NCBI RefSeq assembly: GCF_000759855.1
Contig: NZ_JNAI01000009.1
Coordinates: forward strand, 243,315-307,314
Reading direction: 5' to 3'
DNA from: Prochlorococcus marinus str. MIT 9107
GTDB lineage: Bacteria > Cyanobacteriota > Cyanobacteriia > PCC-6307 > Cyanobiaceae
DNA: 64,000 nucleotides
Part shown: positions 15,431-25,312 of the stretch, one piece after another
How positions within the stretch are numbered: the stretch's first letter is position 1
Layout: every line of letters starts with the position of its first letter
The notes under the pieces: model-generated
Seen by the model: only the letters and a program-made list of their open reading frames with translations
What the model was told of the DNA's origin: nothing
The model's database searches: none
Made by a program: the position numbers and the translations under genes

Positions 15431-15583
15431 TCATCCTTCTTCTTTAAGCATTGCTCTAAGTTGTTCACTATCTAATTGCTCAAGATAATTTCTCATCGCC
15501 AGCCAAGATCTTCTACTTTCTAACTTTCCAATTTGTTTAAATAAATTTGCGGAAACTTTTTCTACCAGTTCTTTATGAGTCAT
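15431..15583 (-). CDS. Hypothetical helical protein (50 aa), third gene of the DUF1651 operon
   Basis: A longer frame begins at 15619, but the ATG at 15581-15583 fits better. It gives MTHKELVEKVSANLFKQIGK and follows the neighbouring gene with an 11-base overlap. The protein is fully helical and amphipathic, with RRSWLAMRNYLEQLDSEQLR near 27-46. No family recognised. It shares a transcript with the 46-aa gene and the DUF1651 gene. Confidence 0.55.
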   Translation of the reverse strand: MTHKELVEKVSANLFKQIGKLESRRSWLAMRNYLEQLDSEQLRAMLKEEG

Positions 15584-15713
15584 ATTTATATTCTTCATCA
15601 AGTTCAATGACAACACCATTAAAAAATTCAGCTAATAATTTTGATGAGTCTTGTATCGATATCTTTATATCTTTTTTTGATAGTTTCTTTTTGATTGGAT
15701 TTAAGTTAGTCAT
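15573..15713 (-). CDS. Hypothetical small protein (46 aa), second gene of the DUF1651 operon
   Basis: ATG 15711-15713 overlaps the DUF1651 TGA (ATGA). The stop TAA at 15573-15575 lies inside the next gene. The N-terminus is basic (NPIKKKLSKKDIKISIQD) and the rest acidic (LLAEFFNGVVIELDEEY). The two overlaps indicate a compact three-gene operon. Function is unknown. Confidence 0.5.
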   Translation of the reverse strand: MTNLNPIKKKLSKKDIKISIQDSSKLLAEFFNGVVIELDEEYKYDS

Positions 15714-16009
15714 ACTGATTCAGGTAATTCAAGTTCTTCAAAAGTCCAACCTTCTAATTGAAGGTCATGCCATTTATCCCAGGCATTATCCAAATACATT
15801 TGAGTTGATGATTTAATTGACATAGGCTCACCGAGATCATTTGCATAATATGTATGAGCAAAAATTCTCATACTGTTTCTTGGGGATTTTTTATTCCTTG
15901 TAAATAAAATTAATCTTCTACGGTTTGGGCTAAGCAACCAACCACTTGGGGACTCATTACGATAACCGTAAGAAAAATTAGTCCAAACATCAGCTCCTCC
16001 TAAAGTCAT
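15710..16009 (-). CDS. DUF1651 family protein (99 aa), paralogue 2
   Basis: A second DUF1651 protein with blocks WTNFSYGYRN, PSGWLLSPNRRRLILFTRN, AHTYYANDLGEPMSIKS and a C-terminal WDKWHDLQLEGW. The open frame extends to an ATG at 16075, but the promoter at 16035-16063 lies inside that extension and paralogue 1 starts at the equivalent methionine. The start at 16009 is therefore chosen. It heads a three-gene operon with ATGA and 11-base overlaps. Confidence 0.8.
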   Translation of the reverse strand: MTLGGADVWTNFSYGYRNESPSGWLLSPNRRRLILFTRNKKSPRNSMRIFAHTYYANDLGEPMSIKSSTQMYLDNAWDKWHDLQLEGWTFEELELPESV

Positions 16010-16034
16010 TACATAATAATACATCTGTACTACT

Positions 16035-16063
16035 AATATAAATACATTGGTATGGGCCGTCAA
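16035..16063 (-). promoter_or_regulatory. Sigma-70-type promoter of DUF1651 paralogue 2
   Basis: Minus strand TTGACG (16058-16063), a 17-base spacer and TATATT (16035-16040). The flanks AAAATACTTGACG and TAGTACAGATGTATTAT match the promoter at 13572-13600 almost base for base, while the 17-base spacers differ. The coding regions are much more diverged than these elements. Confidence 0.7.
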
Positions 16064-16123
16064 GTATTTTGGCAAACAAATTATCTATACTCATTGAGAG
16101 CAAAAACAGTCCTGCTGATTCCT

Positions 16124-16169
16124 AAAAAATACCTACCAAAAGCCTGTTGTAGCAAGCATTTTGATAGGT
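16124..16169 (-). terminator. Terminator of the 6S RNA gene
   Basis: On the minus strand ACCTATCAAAATGC (16156-16169) pairs with GC.TTTTGGTAGGT (16131-16143), allowing G-U pairs, and is followed by ATTTTTT. The T run lies only on the minus strand, which fixes the RNA's direction. Confidence 0.75.
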
Positions 16170-16325
16170 AACACCGGATCCCCGTCAGTTCTCTGCTGCA
16201 TCGACCTGGAAATGCCAGAAGAGGATTCAAAGTGAGCTTTCGTTTCCGATTACAAGATCGGTTTACTACCGCATCACGACAGTCTCCTCAAGTCGAAAGA
16301 GAGTCAGATCAGAGCACATAAAGAA
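16131..16325 (-). ncRNA. ssaA: 6S RNA (ssaA)
   Basis: The gap downstream of purK has no coding frame and is far more G+C rich than its surroundings. Read on the minus strand it folds into a long interrupted rod. CTCTC pairs with GAGA, TCGAC with GTCGA, and a CCGAT/ATCGG apical hairpin is present. This is the shape of 6S RNA, which binds RNA polymerase in stationary or dark conditions. In cyanobacteria the 6S gene is known to lie beside purK, in the same direction. A terminator hairpin closes it at 16124-16169. Exact ends are estimates. Confidence 0.7.
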
Positions 16326-16368
16326 GAACTTAACCAAAGATCCAGTGATTTAACTCTAACTTATTTTT

Positions 16369-17559
16369 TTATGAATTTGGAGATGGCCAGATGTCTCTTA
16401 CCATAGTTAATAAAACTTGTGCCTCATCATATCTCTCTGAATGCGTTTTACCATTTAATAAAAATGTAATGTGAGCCATTTTTCTTCCTAGAATTTCATG
16501 AGATTTGCCATAACAATGAATATTTGAACCCTCAATTTCAGATAACATTTTGACTCTTGTTTCCATTGAAATTGGGAAATTCTTTTTTAATCCCAGTAGA
16601 TTTATCATAATTGCCCCTTCACAGTTCATCTTAATTTCAGGTGGCATTATCCCAGAGGAAATGCAAACATATTGATCAAACTGACTTGAAGTACAAGCTT
16701 CAATAGAAAAATGAGCTGAATTATGTGTTCTAGGAGCTATTTCATTAACTAAAAGACCATTGTCTCCATAGAAAAATTCAATAGCTAAAACTCCAACGTA
16801 GTTAAGTTCATTTACTATTGAAGAGAAAATATTTATTGCAAATAAGTTTAAATCATATTCAGTTGTTGCAGGTGCAAGAACCCAATCACAAACATGGTTT
16901 GATTGGAATGTCTCTACGATGGGAAAAAATCTAATCTTACCGGTACTATCTCTTGAACCCACAAAAGCCAGTTCTTTTTCGTAATCTATCCATTCTTCTA
17001 TTAACCATTGACCAGAATTATTCTCTTTTAAAAAAGAATCTAAATCTTCTTTTTTCTCTATTTTTTTATTCCCTTTGCCGTCATATCCACCTTTATTTGA
17101 TTTTGCCATTAAAGGAAAACTCCAATTATTCATTTCCTGATCCGAGAGATTTTTAAAATCTTCAATACTTATCCATTTCGGACAGGTGATATTCATCTTA
17201 TCTATTAATTTTTTTTGAGAAAACCTATCTACTAAGGGCTTAATTGCATTAAGGCTTGGGACGAAAATATCATTATTTTCAATTAAATTTAATTTATCAA
17301 TTTTTATCCATTCATTTTCAAAAATTATTTTTTCGCACTCATTAATTAATAATTTATTACCCCTTATCTTTAAAGGATCAGCTTCTATGACATGATCTGC
17401 TTTAAAACCGGCAGGATCATCACAAGATTTTGTTTGAACACATACTTCTAAATCTCTTTTTTTTGCTGCTTCGGTTAACATCAAAGCCAATTGACCACCT
17501 CCAATTATTCCAAGCGAATAATTTTTCTTAATAATTTTTATATTTTTTTTTAACCTCAT
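16369..17559 (-). CDS. purK: 5-(carboxyamino)imidazole ribonucleotide synthase PurK
   Basis: An ATP-grasp enzyme of purine synthesis that converts AIR, ATP and bicarbonate to N5-CAIR. The 396-aa protein starts with a Rossmann-like motif (LGIIGGGQLALML near 15-27). It has the ATP-grasp glycine loop (KSNKGGYDGKGN near 152-164), the EEWIDYEKEL segment, and the family signature NEIAPRTHNSAHFSIE near 272-287. Length is normal. It is transcribed toward the 6S RNA gene, the typical cyanobacterial arrangement, and is divergent from aroB. Confidence 0.95.
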   Translation of the reverse strand: MRLKKNIKIIKKNYSLGIIGGGQLALMLTEAAKKRDLEVCVQTKSCDDPAGFKADHVIEADPLKIRGNKLLINECEKIIFENEWIKIDKLNLIENNDIFVPSLNAIKPLVDRFSQKKLIDKMNITCPKWISIEDFKNLSDQEMNNWSFPLMAKSNKGGYDGKGNKKIEKKEDLDSFLKENNSGQWLIEEWIDYEKELAFVGSRDSTGKIRFFPIVETFQSNHVCDWVLAPATTEYDLNLFAINIFSSIVNELNYVGVLAIEFFYGDNGLLVNEIAPRTHNSAHFSIEACTSSQFDQYVCISSGIMPPEIKMNCEGAIMINLLGLKKNFPISMETRVKMLSEIEGSNIHCYGKSHEILGRKMAHITFLLNGKTHSERYDEAQVLLTMVRDIWPSPNS

Positions 17560-17684
17560 AGCATGATTTTATTACGATTTCTAATTCTTAACAACTAATT
17601 TTTTAAGTATCTAGAGCTTAGATTTTGCTAATATATAAAGTATTTAATACTAAATATTTATAAATTTAAACTAGGTAATTAATT

Positions 17685-18776
17685 GTGAATAAGAGAAAAA
17701 TATTAGTTCCATTAGGTAAAAAGTCATATGAAGTAACTCTAGAAGCGGGATTACTCAATAATATCTGCGAAGAACTTTTAAAAATTGGAATAACAAAAAA
17801 TAGAAAAATACTTGTGATTTCAAATGAAGAGATATCAAATTTATATGGAGAAAAATTCTTAAATCATTTAAAAGATAATAATTTTAAGGCTCAAATATTT
17901 ATTATCAAGGCTGGAGAATCACATAAAAACTTGAAAACTTTAAGTGAAATATATGATGTTGCATTTGAATTTGGTTTAGATAGAAATTCAATAATTATTG
18001 CCCTTGGAGGAGGAATCGTTGGAGATGTCAGTGGTTTTGCAGCGGCTACTTGGCTTAGAGGTATCGAATATATTCAGATTCCAACAACATTATTATCGAT
18101 GGTTGATTCTTCCGTAGGAGGAAAAACAGGGGTAAATCATCCTAAAGGCAAAAATTTAATTGGAGCTTTTAATCAACCTAAGGCAGTTTTTATTGATCCA
18201 GAAACTTTAAAAAGTTTGCCCAAAAGAGAATTTAGTGCAGGTATGGCCGAAGTAATAAAATACGGAGTCATAAGAGATAAAGAACTTTTTGAATATTTAG
18301 AAATTGAAAAGAATAAGAATGAACTTATAAATCTCAAAAATGAATACTTAATTAAAATAATTAATAGTTCAATTGAAACGAAGTCTCATATAGTTTCTCA
18401 AGACGAACATGAAAATGGTATCAGAGCAATATTGAATTATGGTCATTCTTTTGGTCACGTTATTGAAAATTTATGTGGATACGGCAAATTTCTACATGGT
18501 GAGGCGATATCAATTGGGATGAATATTGCGGGGAAAATAGCTATTGAGAAAGGGTTATGGTCTAAAGAAGAATTAAAAAGACAAGAGAATCTTTTGAATA
18601 GTTATGATCTTCCTACTGAGATACCCAAAATAAATAAAGAAGAGGTTCTAACAATACTTATGGGCGACAAAAAAGTACGTGATGGCAAAATGAGATTCAT
18701 CTTACCGAAAGAGATTGGTGAAGTTGATATTTATGATGACGTAGAGGATTCATTGTTTTTAGAGTTTTTTTCTTAA
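17685..18776 (+). CDS. aroB: 3-dehydroquinate synthase AroB
   Basis: The second enzyme of the shikimate pathway, cyclising DAHP to 3-dehydroquinate with NAD and a divalent metal. At 363 aa it has the NAD-binding motif [19 protein letters not shown] near 107-125, [18 protein letters not shown] near 141-158, and the metal-ligand segments [12 protein letters not shown] and [10 protein letters not shown]. The start is GTG. Its last four bases overlap the convergent gene at 18773. Confidence 0.96.
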   Translation: MNKRKILVPLGKKSYEVTLEAGLLNNICEELLKIGITKNRKILVISNEEISNLYGEKFLNHLKDNNFKAQIFIIKAGESHKNLKTLSEIYDVAFEFGLDRNSIIIALGGGIVGDVSGFAAATWLRGIEYIQIPTTLLSMVDSSVGGKTGVNHPKGKNLIGAFNQPKAVFIDPETLKSLPKREFSAGMAEVIKYGVIRDKELFEYLEIEKNKNELINLKNEYLIKIINSSIETKSHIVSQDEHENGIRAILNYGHSFGHVIENLCGYGKFLHGEAISIGMNIAGKIAIEKGLWSKEELKRQENLLNSYDLPTEIPKINKEEVLTILMGDKKVRDGKMRFILPKEIGEVDIYDDVEDSLFLEFFS

Positions 18777-19963
18777 AGCAAGCAGGTTGAATTTATATTC
18801 ACTTCCTTCGCCTTAAACTTATTAAAAACAAACCACTTAAAATCTCCAAGACACAAAGGGTCAACCAGTCTAAGTAATGCTTCTCTTCTTAAAAAGGCAT
18901 TTGATAAATCTTTCTTAAATTCTTGCTGAATTCCATAAAGTCTCTCTGCTAATCCTAGTGCTAACAAAGCTTCTCCTTGTTTAGTTATTCCAGCAGTATT
19001 AAATCCAAGAGTCTCAGCATCATTAATTAAGGTTTCTATACACAAATGAGATGTTAAATCGCAATTCCCTGGAGAATCCAGGACATTAGTGTTCATTTTT
19101 TGATTTTTATAAGAAACTATCGTCCCATCGCAATTCTTAGAAGTGTAGTATTTTTTAGCATCTTTAGCGTAATCAATTATCAATAAAATACCATTATTAA
19201 TTTTTCCGTAAATAGCTTTTAACCATTCTGAGTTGTCTACATGCCATTCTGTTGTCCAACCTTCAATGACATCTTCAGGCGGAATAGTTATTCCTAATTC
19301 ATTTTTCGCAAGTTCGATACTTTTTTCCAATTCACTTGGAATAGGCATTTCATCAAAAAATAATTTACAAGATTTTTTGTCTAAAGATACTGCTTGTCGA
19401 AATAATTTTCCCTTAGAAAAAGTTATTCTCTCTACTGGCAAAGCATCTAAAACCTCATTTGCTACAACTATTCCATTAATATTATTTTCCTCTAATTCCT
19501 CCAAACCTTTCCACAAAATTTCAATACCTAAGTTTAAAAATTCCTCCAATTTATTTTTTTGTTTTTCTAACATCCCTTTATTAGGTTCAATGATCACAAA
19601 AGAAACTCCTTTCAAAAAATTTTTACTACTTCCTAATAAATATTTAATTAATCCACTCATAAAACTTCCATCTCCAGCTCCAAATTCAATTACAGTTAAT
19701 TTCTTATTAGATAAAAAACCACTTTTTAACTGAATCAACCAATCTTCGATTTGTTTACCAACCAAAAAAGCAAAATCATCTGATAAAGAGGGTGATGTAA
19801 CAAAATCTCCTCGAAAGCCTAGCTTAGCTTTACCGCTGCCATAGTAACCATTGATAGGATCATTTAAAACAAAGTTCATATAGTCATAAAAACTTATAGT
19901 CCCACCCATTTTTATTATTTTTTTTACTAACCAATCTGGATTATTCACGGGTAAGCAATTCAT
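18773..19963 (-). CDS. MidA/NDUFAF7-like SAM-dependent methyltransferase
   Basis: A class I methyltransferase of the COG1565 family, whose mitochondrial member NDUFAF7/MidA methylates an arginine of complex I during assembly. The N-terminal [20 protein letters not shown] block near 37-56 and the SAM motif [15 protein letters not shown] near 92-106 are typical, as is [15 protein letters not shown] near 167-181. Length (396 aa) is normal. In cyanobacteria the target may be the NDH-1 complex, but that is inferred from the family. Confidence 0.88.
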   Translation of the reverse strand: MNCLPVNNPDWLVKKIIKMGGTISFYDYMNFVLNDPINGYYGSGKAKLGFRGDFVTSPSLSDDFAFLVGKQIEDWLIQLKSGFLSNKKLTVIEFGAGDGSFMSGLIKYLLGSSKNFLKGVSFVIIEPNKGMLEKQKNKLEEFLNLGIEILWKGLEELEENNINGIVVANEVLDALPVERITFSKGKLFRQAVSLDKKSCKLFFDEMPIPSELEKSIELAKNELGITIPPEDVIEGWTTEWHVDNSEWLKAIYGKINNGILLIIDYAKDAKKYYTSKNCDGTIVSYKNQKMNTNVLDSPGNCDLTSHLCIETLINDAETLGFNTAGITKQGEALLALGLAERLYGIQQEFKKDLSNAFLRREALLRLVDPLCLGDFKWFVFNKFKAKEVNINSTCLL

Positions 19964-19994
19964 CGGCGAAAATATAAAGAGACGAAACTTATTT

Positions 19995-20792
19995 ATGCCT
20001 TCAAAGATTAACTATTTATTGGGAATATTTCTATCAATAGTCTTTTTTATTTCACATAAACCCGTTTTCGCTATAAATAATCCAAATCTCTTACCAGAAG
20101 AAAAAACACCTGTAATTGATTTAGCTAAAACATTAAGTCCTAATCAGAAAAAATCTTTAGAGGATAAGCTCAACAAACTAGAAGTTGAAAGTGGATGGAA
20201 AATTAAATACTTATCTCAGTTTGAGAGTTCTCCAGGTAGAGCGATAAAGGACTATTGGGATCTGGATGAGACAAGTTTATTAATAGTTGCAGATCCTAGA
20301 GGTGGTAATCTATTGAACTTTAACGTCGGAGAGGCTTATTTTGCTTTTATGCCACGATTATTTTGGGTTGAACTTCAAACAAGATTTGGTAATCAATATT
20401 ATGTAAAAGATCATGGAGAAGATGGAGCAGTACTAGATGCAATTAATTCAGTAAAAGTTTGTCTTGAGAGAGGAGGTTGTCAAGTTGTCCCAGGCCTCCC
20501 CAAAGAGCAATATATTTGGACTTTATGTACCTCTATCCTTGGAGGACTAGTAGCGGGATTCGCCTCCGCCCCAAGGAAAGAAGGTAAAGTCATTTCAATT
20601 GGATTTTTAGCTCTTCTTTCTCCTTTATGGGGAATGTTATTTGGGATCTTTGGTTTGGCACCGATAATCACCAGAACGAATGATTTATTACCTTTATTTA
20701 AAAATGGTTTAGCTTTTACGGCAGCAGGAATTGCGGGGTATCTTTTATCTCAAACGTTATTTTCAAGATATGAAAAGCCAAATAATAGTTAA
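19995..20792 (+). CDS. TPM-domain thylakoid protein, Psb32-like
   Basis: A signal peptide or N-anchor (residues 5-27) precedes a TPM domain (about 38-160) with DLAKTLSPNQKKSLEDKLNK and LLIVADPRGGNLLNFNVGEA. Two to three C-terminal membrane helices follow (near 175-260). The architecture matches Psb32/TLP18.3, a lumenal factor that aids photosystem II repair and protects from photodamage. It is divergent from the MidA-like gene by 31 bases. The photosystem role is inferred from the family. Confidence 0.85.
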   Translation: MPSKINYLLGIFLSIVFFISHKPVFAINNPNLLPEEKTPVIDLAKTLSPNQKKSLEDKLNKLEVESGWKIKYLSQFESSPGRAIKDYWDLDETSLLIVADPRGGNLLNFNVGEAYFAFMPRLFWVELQTRFGNQYYVKDHGEDGAVLDAINSVKVCLERGGCQVVPGLPKEQYIWTLCTSILGGLVAGFASAPRKEGKVISIGFLALLSPLWGMLFGIFGLAPIITRTNDLLPLFKNGLAFTAAGIAGYLLSQTLFSRYEKPNNS

Positions 20793-20814
20793 ATTTTGAT
20801 CGATAATATTTAAT

Positions 20815-21648
20815 CTAAAGGAATTTGTCTTCTTCACAAATTTCACCAGATTCGGAATACCATCTATGAGAAACATGTATTAATTGTTTTTTTTCAAACT
20901 CAATCCATGAAAAGTTAATTAATAATTCTCCATTTTCATCAGCTTTATATCTTGGCACTACAGCAGTATTTAAATAAAAAGTTCCTTTACTATCAATTTT
21001 AAACATTTCTCTTAAACCAAGATTTCTTTTAAGCCGATTGTGCATATGACCAAAAATTACAAGGTCAACTTTTCTTTTCTTTTGTATTTGTGAAATAGCA
21101 AAAGACAAATCTCTATCTCCCCAATCTAAAGAGGGTAATTTCCAATCTTTCCCACAAATACTTCCAGGTTCTGAGCCTAAACCCGAAGGACCAGCATGAG
21201 ACATAATTATTAAAGGGATATCTTCAATAGTCTTTTCAGAACATTTGATGATTTTATTTACTGAATCTTGTTCGCTGATAGGGCCATAAACTCCTTTTAC
21301 TTCTTTTGAAAGATAATAACCACCTCCTGAACTGCATGGTCTAGCAGATAGTAAATTTATTTGATTATTAAAAACTTTCAAATCCCATGCACAAAATTTT
21401 TCACCAAGAACACGTATTTGCTTTAAGAGAATTTCACCCGTAGAGTCCTTCCCTCTATCATGATTACCTAATACTACAAATGTAGGTATTTTGATTTCAT
21501 TTATTTTTTTTATTATTTTGACACTCCCATCAGAAATATCACCAACAAATAAAACAATATTTGGTTTAATAATCGATAAAACTTTCAAGTCTAAATCTGA
21601 CCATTGACCATGACAGTCACCAACAATAGCAATTTTTAAATTTGTCAG
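20815..21648 (-). CDS. Metallophosphoesterase (TIGR04168-like), start codon non-standard
   Basis: A calcineurin-type phosphoesterase of a cyanobacteria/plastid family. In-frame reading upstream of the first TTG (21588) gives KIAIVGDCHGQWSDLDLK, which holds metal motif I (GDxHG). Later motifs are VGDISDG, LGNHDRG, SHAGPSG and FGHMHNR. The TTG start would delete motif I, so the true start must lie upstream. There the frame is open to a stop at 21661-21663 with no ATG, GTG or TTG; a CTG at 21646-21648 is the best candidate, ATT the alternative. Substrate is unknown. Confidence 0.8.
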   Translation of the reverse strand: MTNLKIAIVGDCHGQWSDLDLKVLSIIKPNIVLFVGDISDGSVKIIKKINEIKIPTFVVLGNHDRGKDSTGEILLKQIRVLGEKFCAWDLKVFNNQINLLSARPCSSGGGYYLSKEVKGVYGPISEQDSVNKIIKCSEKTIEDIPLIIMSHAGPSGLGSEPGSICGKDWKLPSLDWGDRDLSFAISQIQKKRKVDLVIFGHMHNRLKRNLGLREMFKIDSKGTFYLNTAVVPRYKADENGELLINFSWIEFEKKQLIHVSHRWYSESGEICEEDKFL

Positions 21649-21751
21649 AATTTTTTCTGTTTAAAGGCATATAATCTATTTAGAGATATTCTAAATCCTG
21701 ACCAGTATAACTTCTACTCCAAAACAGAAATCCATTCAAAATGAAGAGGAT

Positions 21752-22666
21752 TTGATTTCTGAAATTAAGGAGCGTTGCATAAAAGCTAATGCTATTATTT
21801 TGGCGCATTATTATCAAGCTCCAGAGATTCAAGAAATTGCAGATTTTATTGGAGATTCATTAGATCTATCTAGGAAAGCTGCGAATAATGATGCAGATAT
21901 AATAATTTTTTGCGGGGTACACTTTATGGCCGAAACCGCAAAAATACTTAGCCCAAATAAAACAGTCTTATTACCCGATATTGACGCAGGATGCTCATTA
22001 GCAGACGATTGTCCCGCAGATGAATTTCAAAAGTTTAGGGATAATAATTCAGACCACTATGTCGTAAGTTACATAAATTGTACTGCGGAAGTAAAAGCTC
22101 AAAGTGATCTAATATGTACAAGCAGCAATGCAGTCTCATTAGTTAAAAAGATACCTGAAGGGAAAAAGATAATTTTTGCGCCGGATCAGAATCTTGGAAG
22201 ATGGGTGCAGAAAAATTCAGGAAGAGATCTCAAATTATGGCCTGGCAGCTGCATCGTTCATGAATCATTTAGTGAAGAAGCACTACTAAAATTAAAATTC
22301 CAAAATCCAGGAGCAAAAATTATTGCTCACCCTGAATGTAGTCAAAATTTATTACTTCTCTCGGACTTTATTGGATCAACCAGTAAATTGCTTGATTTCG
22401 TCAGCAAAGATCCAGCTAAAACTTACATGGTATTAACAGAACCTGGAATAATACATCAGATGAAGAAGGTTGAACCTAATAAAACCTTTATTGAAGTTCC
22501 AGACATAGAAGGTTGTAAATGTAACGATTGTCCATATATGAAACTAAACACTTTAGAAAAAATTCTTGATTGTTTAAAAAACAATTCACCGTCTATCGAA
22601 CTTGACCCTGAAATAATAAGAAAAGCTTACGTACCAATAAAAAGGATGTTGGATATGAGTAATTAA
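21752..22666 (+). CDS. nadA: Quinolinate synthase NadA
   Basis: A [4Fe-4S] enzyme joining iminoaspartate and dihydroxyacetone phosphate to make quinolinate for NAD synthesis. It has ILAHYYQAPEIQEIADFIGD near 16-35, CGVHFMAETAKIL near 54-66, the Cys-bearing DIDAGCSLADDCP near 76-88, HPECSQNLL near 197, and the C-terminal CKCNDCPYMKLN. The TTG start gives 304 aa, full length for short NadA forms. The frame stays open for 18 more codons back to a CTG at 21698, so an N-terminal extension is possible. Confidence 0.94.
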   Translation: MISEIKERCIKANAIILAHYYQAPEIQEIADFIGDSLDLSRKAANNDADIIIFCGVHFMAETAKILSPNKTVLLPDIDAGCSLADDCPADEFQKFRDNNSDHYVVSYINCTAEVKAQSDLICTSSNAVSLVKKIPEGKKIIFAPDQNLGRWVQKNSGRDLKLWPGSCIVHESFSEEALLKLKFQNPGAKIIAHPECSQNLLLLSDFIGSTSKLLDFVSKDPAKTYMVLTEPGIIHQMKKVEPNKTFIEVPDIEGCKCNDCPYMKLNTLEKILDCLKNNSPSIELDPEIIRKAYVPIKRMLDMSN

Positions 22667-23997
22667 TTAAATGAAAATACTCTATTTTCCTTATTAATTT
22701 TCAATAATGCATTAAGGTTTGTAGTGGCAGAGTTAAACTGACCTATCTGATTTCTCCTTTTAATTATATTTATTAACTCTTTTTCACCTGCTTTATATTG
22801 TTTATCTTTTCTAGTTCCAATCTCTCTTTGAAGAATAGGGTTGATATTCATATTTACTTCTATGTCTGGAATAATTCCAGATTTATTTATATCAATGCCA
22901 TTCGGAGTTAAATACTTAGCTACTGTAACAGTTAGACCAGAACCATCAACTAAGGTTCTCATGGATTGAACTAGCCCTTTCCCAAAAGTTTTTTTACCAA
23001 TTAATTTACCTCTTTTGTTATCTTTTATTGCGCCAGAAACTATTTCACTAGCACTAGCAGAGCCCTCATTAACTAAGACAACTAAGGGTTTTTTTGTTAG
23101 AGCTTGACCGTTTCCTCTTTTTATTTCTTTTAAACCATCTTTACTTAAGGTGCTTACTATTATTCCCTTATTAATAAAATGTCTAGAGATATCAATGCTT
23201 GATTCTAATAATCCTCCCGGATTACTTCTCAAATCAAGAACATATCCTGCGACTTTTTTTGTTTCTAAATCTTTAATAACATCTTTAGTTTCTCTTGATG
23301 CATTTGCATTAAATTGTTTAATTCTTACGTAGCCAATTAATAAGCCGTTTTTGGTTTGATTGACTTTACTTAAAACAGATTTTATTTCAATCTTTTCTCT
23401 TAATAAAACCTTAAAAAAAGATTTAGAACCTCTAAGAATTTCAAGCTTAACTTTAGTACCTCTTTGTCCTCTTATTAATTTTACGGCGTCCTCTATATTC
23501 ATCCCTTCTGTAGAAATATCATCTATAGATATTATTTTATCTCTAGCCTTAATTCCAGCATCATAAGCAGGCGTGTCCTCTATTGGAGAAATAATTATTA
23601 AATCATCAGATTCTTTATCTTTAACTATTTGGATACCAACTCCAGTTAATTCGCCAGAGGTATCAATTCTCATTTGATTAAATTCTTTAGGTTCTAAAAA
23701 TCTTGTGTAAGAATCATCTAAGTTCGATAGCATATCTCGAATCGCATCATATGCTTCATTGCTGTCTGAGTATGTTTTTGATAAAAACTCTTTTCTTAGC
23801 TTAATCCAATTAGACTTTTGAAATTTACCACTTGAATCAAGAAAATCTCTATATACAATTTGCCAAACATGATCAATTACTTCTTTATAACTATTATTTA
23901 AAACTGTTGCATCTGCAAAATTACTAAAAAATATCCCAGAAAAAGTTGTAGTAAATAAAATTATAAAATTTTTTTTTAGCAATTTTTTTATCTTCAA
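22663..23997 (-). CDS. ctp: Carboxyl-terminal processing protease (CtpA-like)
   Basis: A periplasmic or lumenal serine protease of family S41; in cyanobacteria the CtpA member trims the C-terminus of the D1 photosystem II protein. A signal peptide (residues 8-30) is followed by a helical domain, a PDZ domain (near 105-190, LTGVGIQIV and LIRGQRGTKV) and a catalytic core. The core contains the serine in GSASASE near 313 and the lysine in GKKTFGKGLVQS near 334-345. Length (444 aa) is normal. Several Ctp paralogues exist in cyanobacteria, so the exact one is not certain. Confidence 0.92.
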   Translation of the reverse strand: MKIKKLLKKNFIILFTTTFSGIFFSNFADATVLNNSYKEVIDHVWQIVYRDFLDSSGKFQKSNWIKLRKEFLSKTYSDSNEAYDAIRDMLSNLDDSYTRFLEPKEFNQMRIDTSGELTGVGIQIVKDKESDDLIIISPIEDTPAYDAGIKARDKIISIDDISTEGMNIEDAVKLIRGQRGTKVKLEILRGSKSFFKVLLREKIEIKSVLSKVNQTKNGLLIGYVRIKQFNANASRETKDVIKDLETKKVAGYVLDLRSNPGGLLESSIDISRHFINKGIIVSTLSKDGLKEIKRGNGQALTKKPLVVLVNEGSASASEIVSGAIKDNKRGKLIGKKTFGKGLVQSMRTLVDGSGLTVTVAKYLTPNGIDINKSGIIPDIEVNMNINPILQREIGTRKDKQYKAGEKELINIIKRRNQIGQFNSATTNLNALLKINKENRVFSFN

Positions 23998-24060
23998 AGA
24001 ATCAAGTTTTAATCATATTATAAAAAATATTTATTTAAAATTTCAAAATTTGACAAATCC

Positions 24061-25278
24061 TTAAGGATCAATCCACTTTCCATCATCCTTAATAAGTTGA
24101 ATTAAAGCATCAACCCCCTCGTCTTCAGGCACTCTTTTTATCTCTTCTTTCCTTCTATATAAAGCGATGGTTCCTTTACCTTTACCAACATAACCATAAT
24201 CAGCATCTGCCATCTCTCCAGGCCCATTTACTATGCACCCCATTATTGCTATATCTAAACCTGTCAAATGTGAAGTAGCATTTCTAACTTTATCTACGAC
24301 TTCTTCTAGATTGAAAAGTGTTCTTCCACAACTAGGGCAACTGATGTATTCAACCATCGTTTTTCTTAGTCCTAAAGATTGCAAAATTGAGTAGCATACT
24401 GGAATTTCCTTTTCAGGTGCTTCTGTCAAAGAAACTCTAATGGTATCTCCTAATCCCTCTGCCAGAAGTGTTCCGATTCCAGCAGTACTTTTAATCCTTC
24501 CATAATCACCATCTCCAGCTTCCGTCACTCCTAAATGCAATGGATAATTATATCCTTCTGAATCAAGTCTATCTGCAATCATCCTGTAAGCTGCCATCAT
24601 CACAGGTGCTCTAGAAGCTTTCATAGAAATTATTATGTTATGAAAATCAAGCTCATCACAAATTTTGACGAACTCCATCGCAGATTCTGTCATTCCCAAT
24701 GGAGTATCTCCATAAGTAAATAGCATTCTCTCAGATAGAGATCCATGATTAACTCCAATTCTTAGAGCTTTGTTTTCAGCCTTTAAAACTTCTACTAAAG
24801 GGGTAAATCTTTTAAGTATTGTTTCTTTGATAGTTTCAAATTCCTCATCTGTATATTTAGTTCTTGTAGGGTCTGATTTCTCAAATACAAACAATCCAGG
24901 ATTTATTCTTACTTTATCAACATGTTTTGCAACCTCCATTGCAATTTTCATCCCATTATGATGAACATCCGCGACCAATGGAGTGTTAATATTATCTCCC
25001 AATAATTTTTCTTTTATATCTCCTACTGCTTTTGCATGTGCTAAAGAAGGAACAGTTAATCTCACTATTTCACAACCCACATCATGTAGTCTTTTGATAG
25101 CCAAGTAAGCATTTTCGACATCCATTGTATCTTCATTTATCATAGATTGAACTCTTACTGGATAATCACTTCCTATTGCTATATCGCCAACCATTACTGT
25201 TCTGGTTATCCTCCTCTCAATATGAGTTGAATATCTTTTGGAGAGACTATTAACCTCTTTTGATTGAGTTAATGACAT
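24061..25278 (-). CDS. ispG: 4-hydroxy-3-methylbut-2-en-1-yl diphosphate synthase IspG
   Basis: The penultimate enzyme of the MEP isoprenoid pathway, a ferredoxin-dependent [4Fe-4S] reductase. The N-terminal TIM-barrel has [13 protein letters not shown] near 44-56 and RINPGLF. The C-terminal cluster ligands are [10 protein letters not shown] near 298-307 and [10 protein letters not shown] near 336-345. At 405 aa it is the usual bacterial and cyanobacterial size. It supplies precursors for carotenoids and the chlorophyll phytyl chain. Confidence 0.96.
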   Translation of the reverse strand: MSLTQSKEVNSLSKRYSTHIERRITRTVMVGDIAIGSDYPVRVQSMINEDTMDVENAYLAIKRLHDVGCEIVRLTVPSLAHAKAVGDIKEKLLGDNINTPLVADVHHNGMKIAMEVAKHVDKVRINPGLFVFEKSDPTRTKYTDEEFETIKETILKRFTPLVEVLKAENKALRIGVNHGSLSERMLFTYGDTPLGMTESAMEFVKICDELDFHNIIISMKASRAPVMMAAYRMIADRLDSEGYNYPLHLGVTEAGDGDYGRIKSTAGIGTLLAEGLGDTIRVSLTEAPEKEIPVCYSILQSLGLRKTMVEYISCPSCGRTLFNLEEVVDKVRNATSHLTGLDIAIMGCIVNGPGEMADADYGYVGKGKGTIALYRRKEEIKRVPEDEGVDALIQLIKDDGKWIDP

Positions 25279-25312
25279 TAAAATTTTTGATATTCAAAAA
25301 GGATTCACTAAA

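Noticed and set aside
16010..16075. Upstream ATG for the second DUF1651 gene
   Set aside because: The near-consensus promoter lies within this extension, and the paralogue starts at the equivalent downstream methionine.
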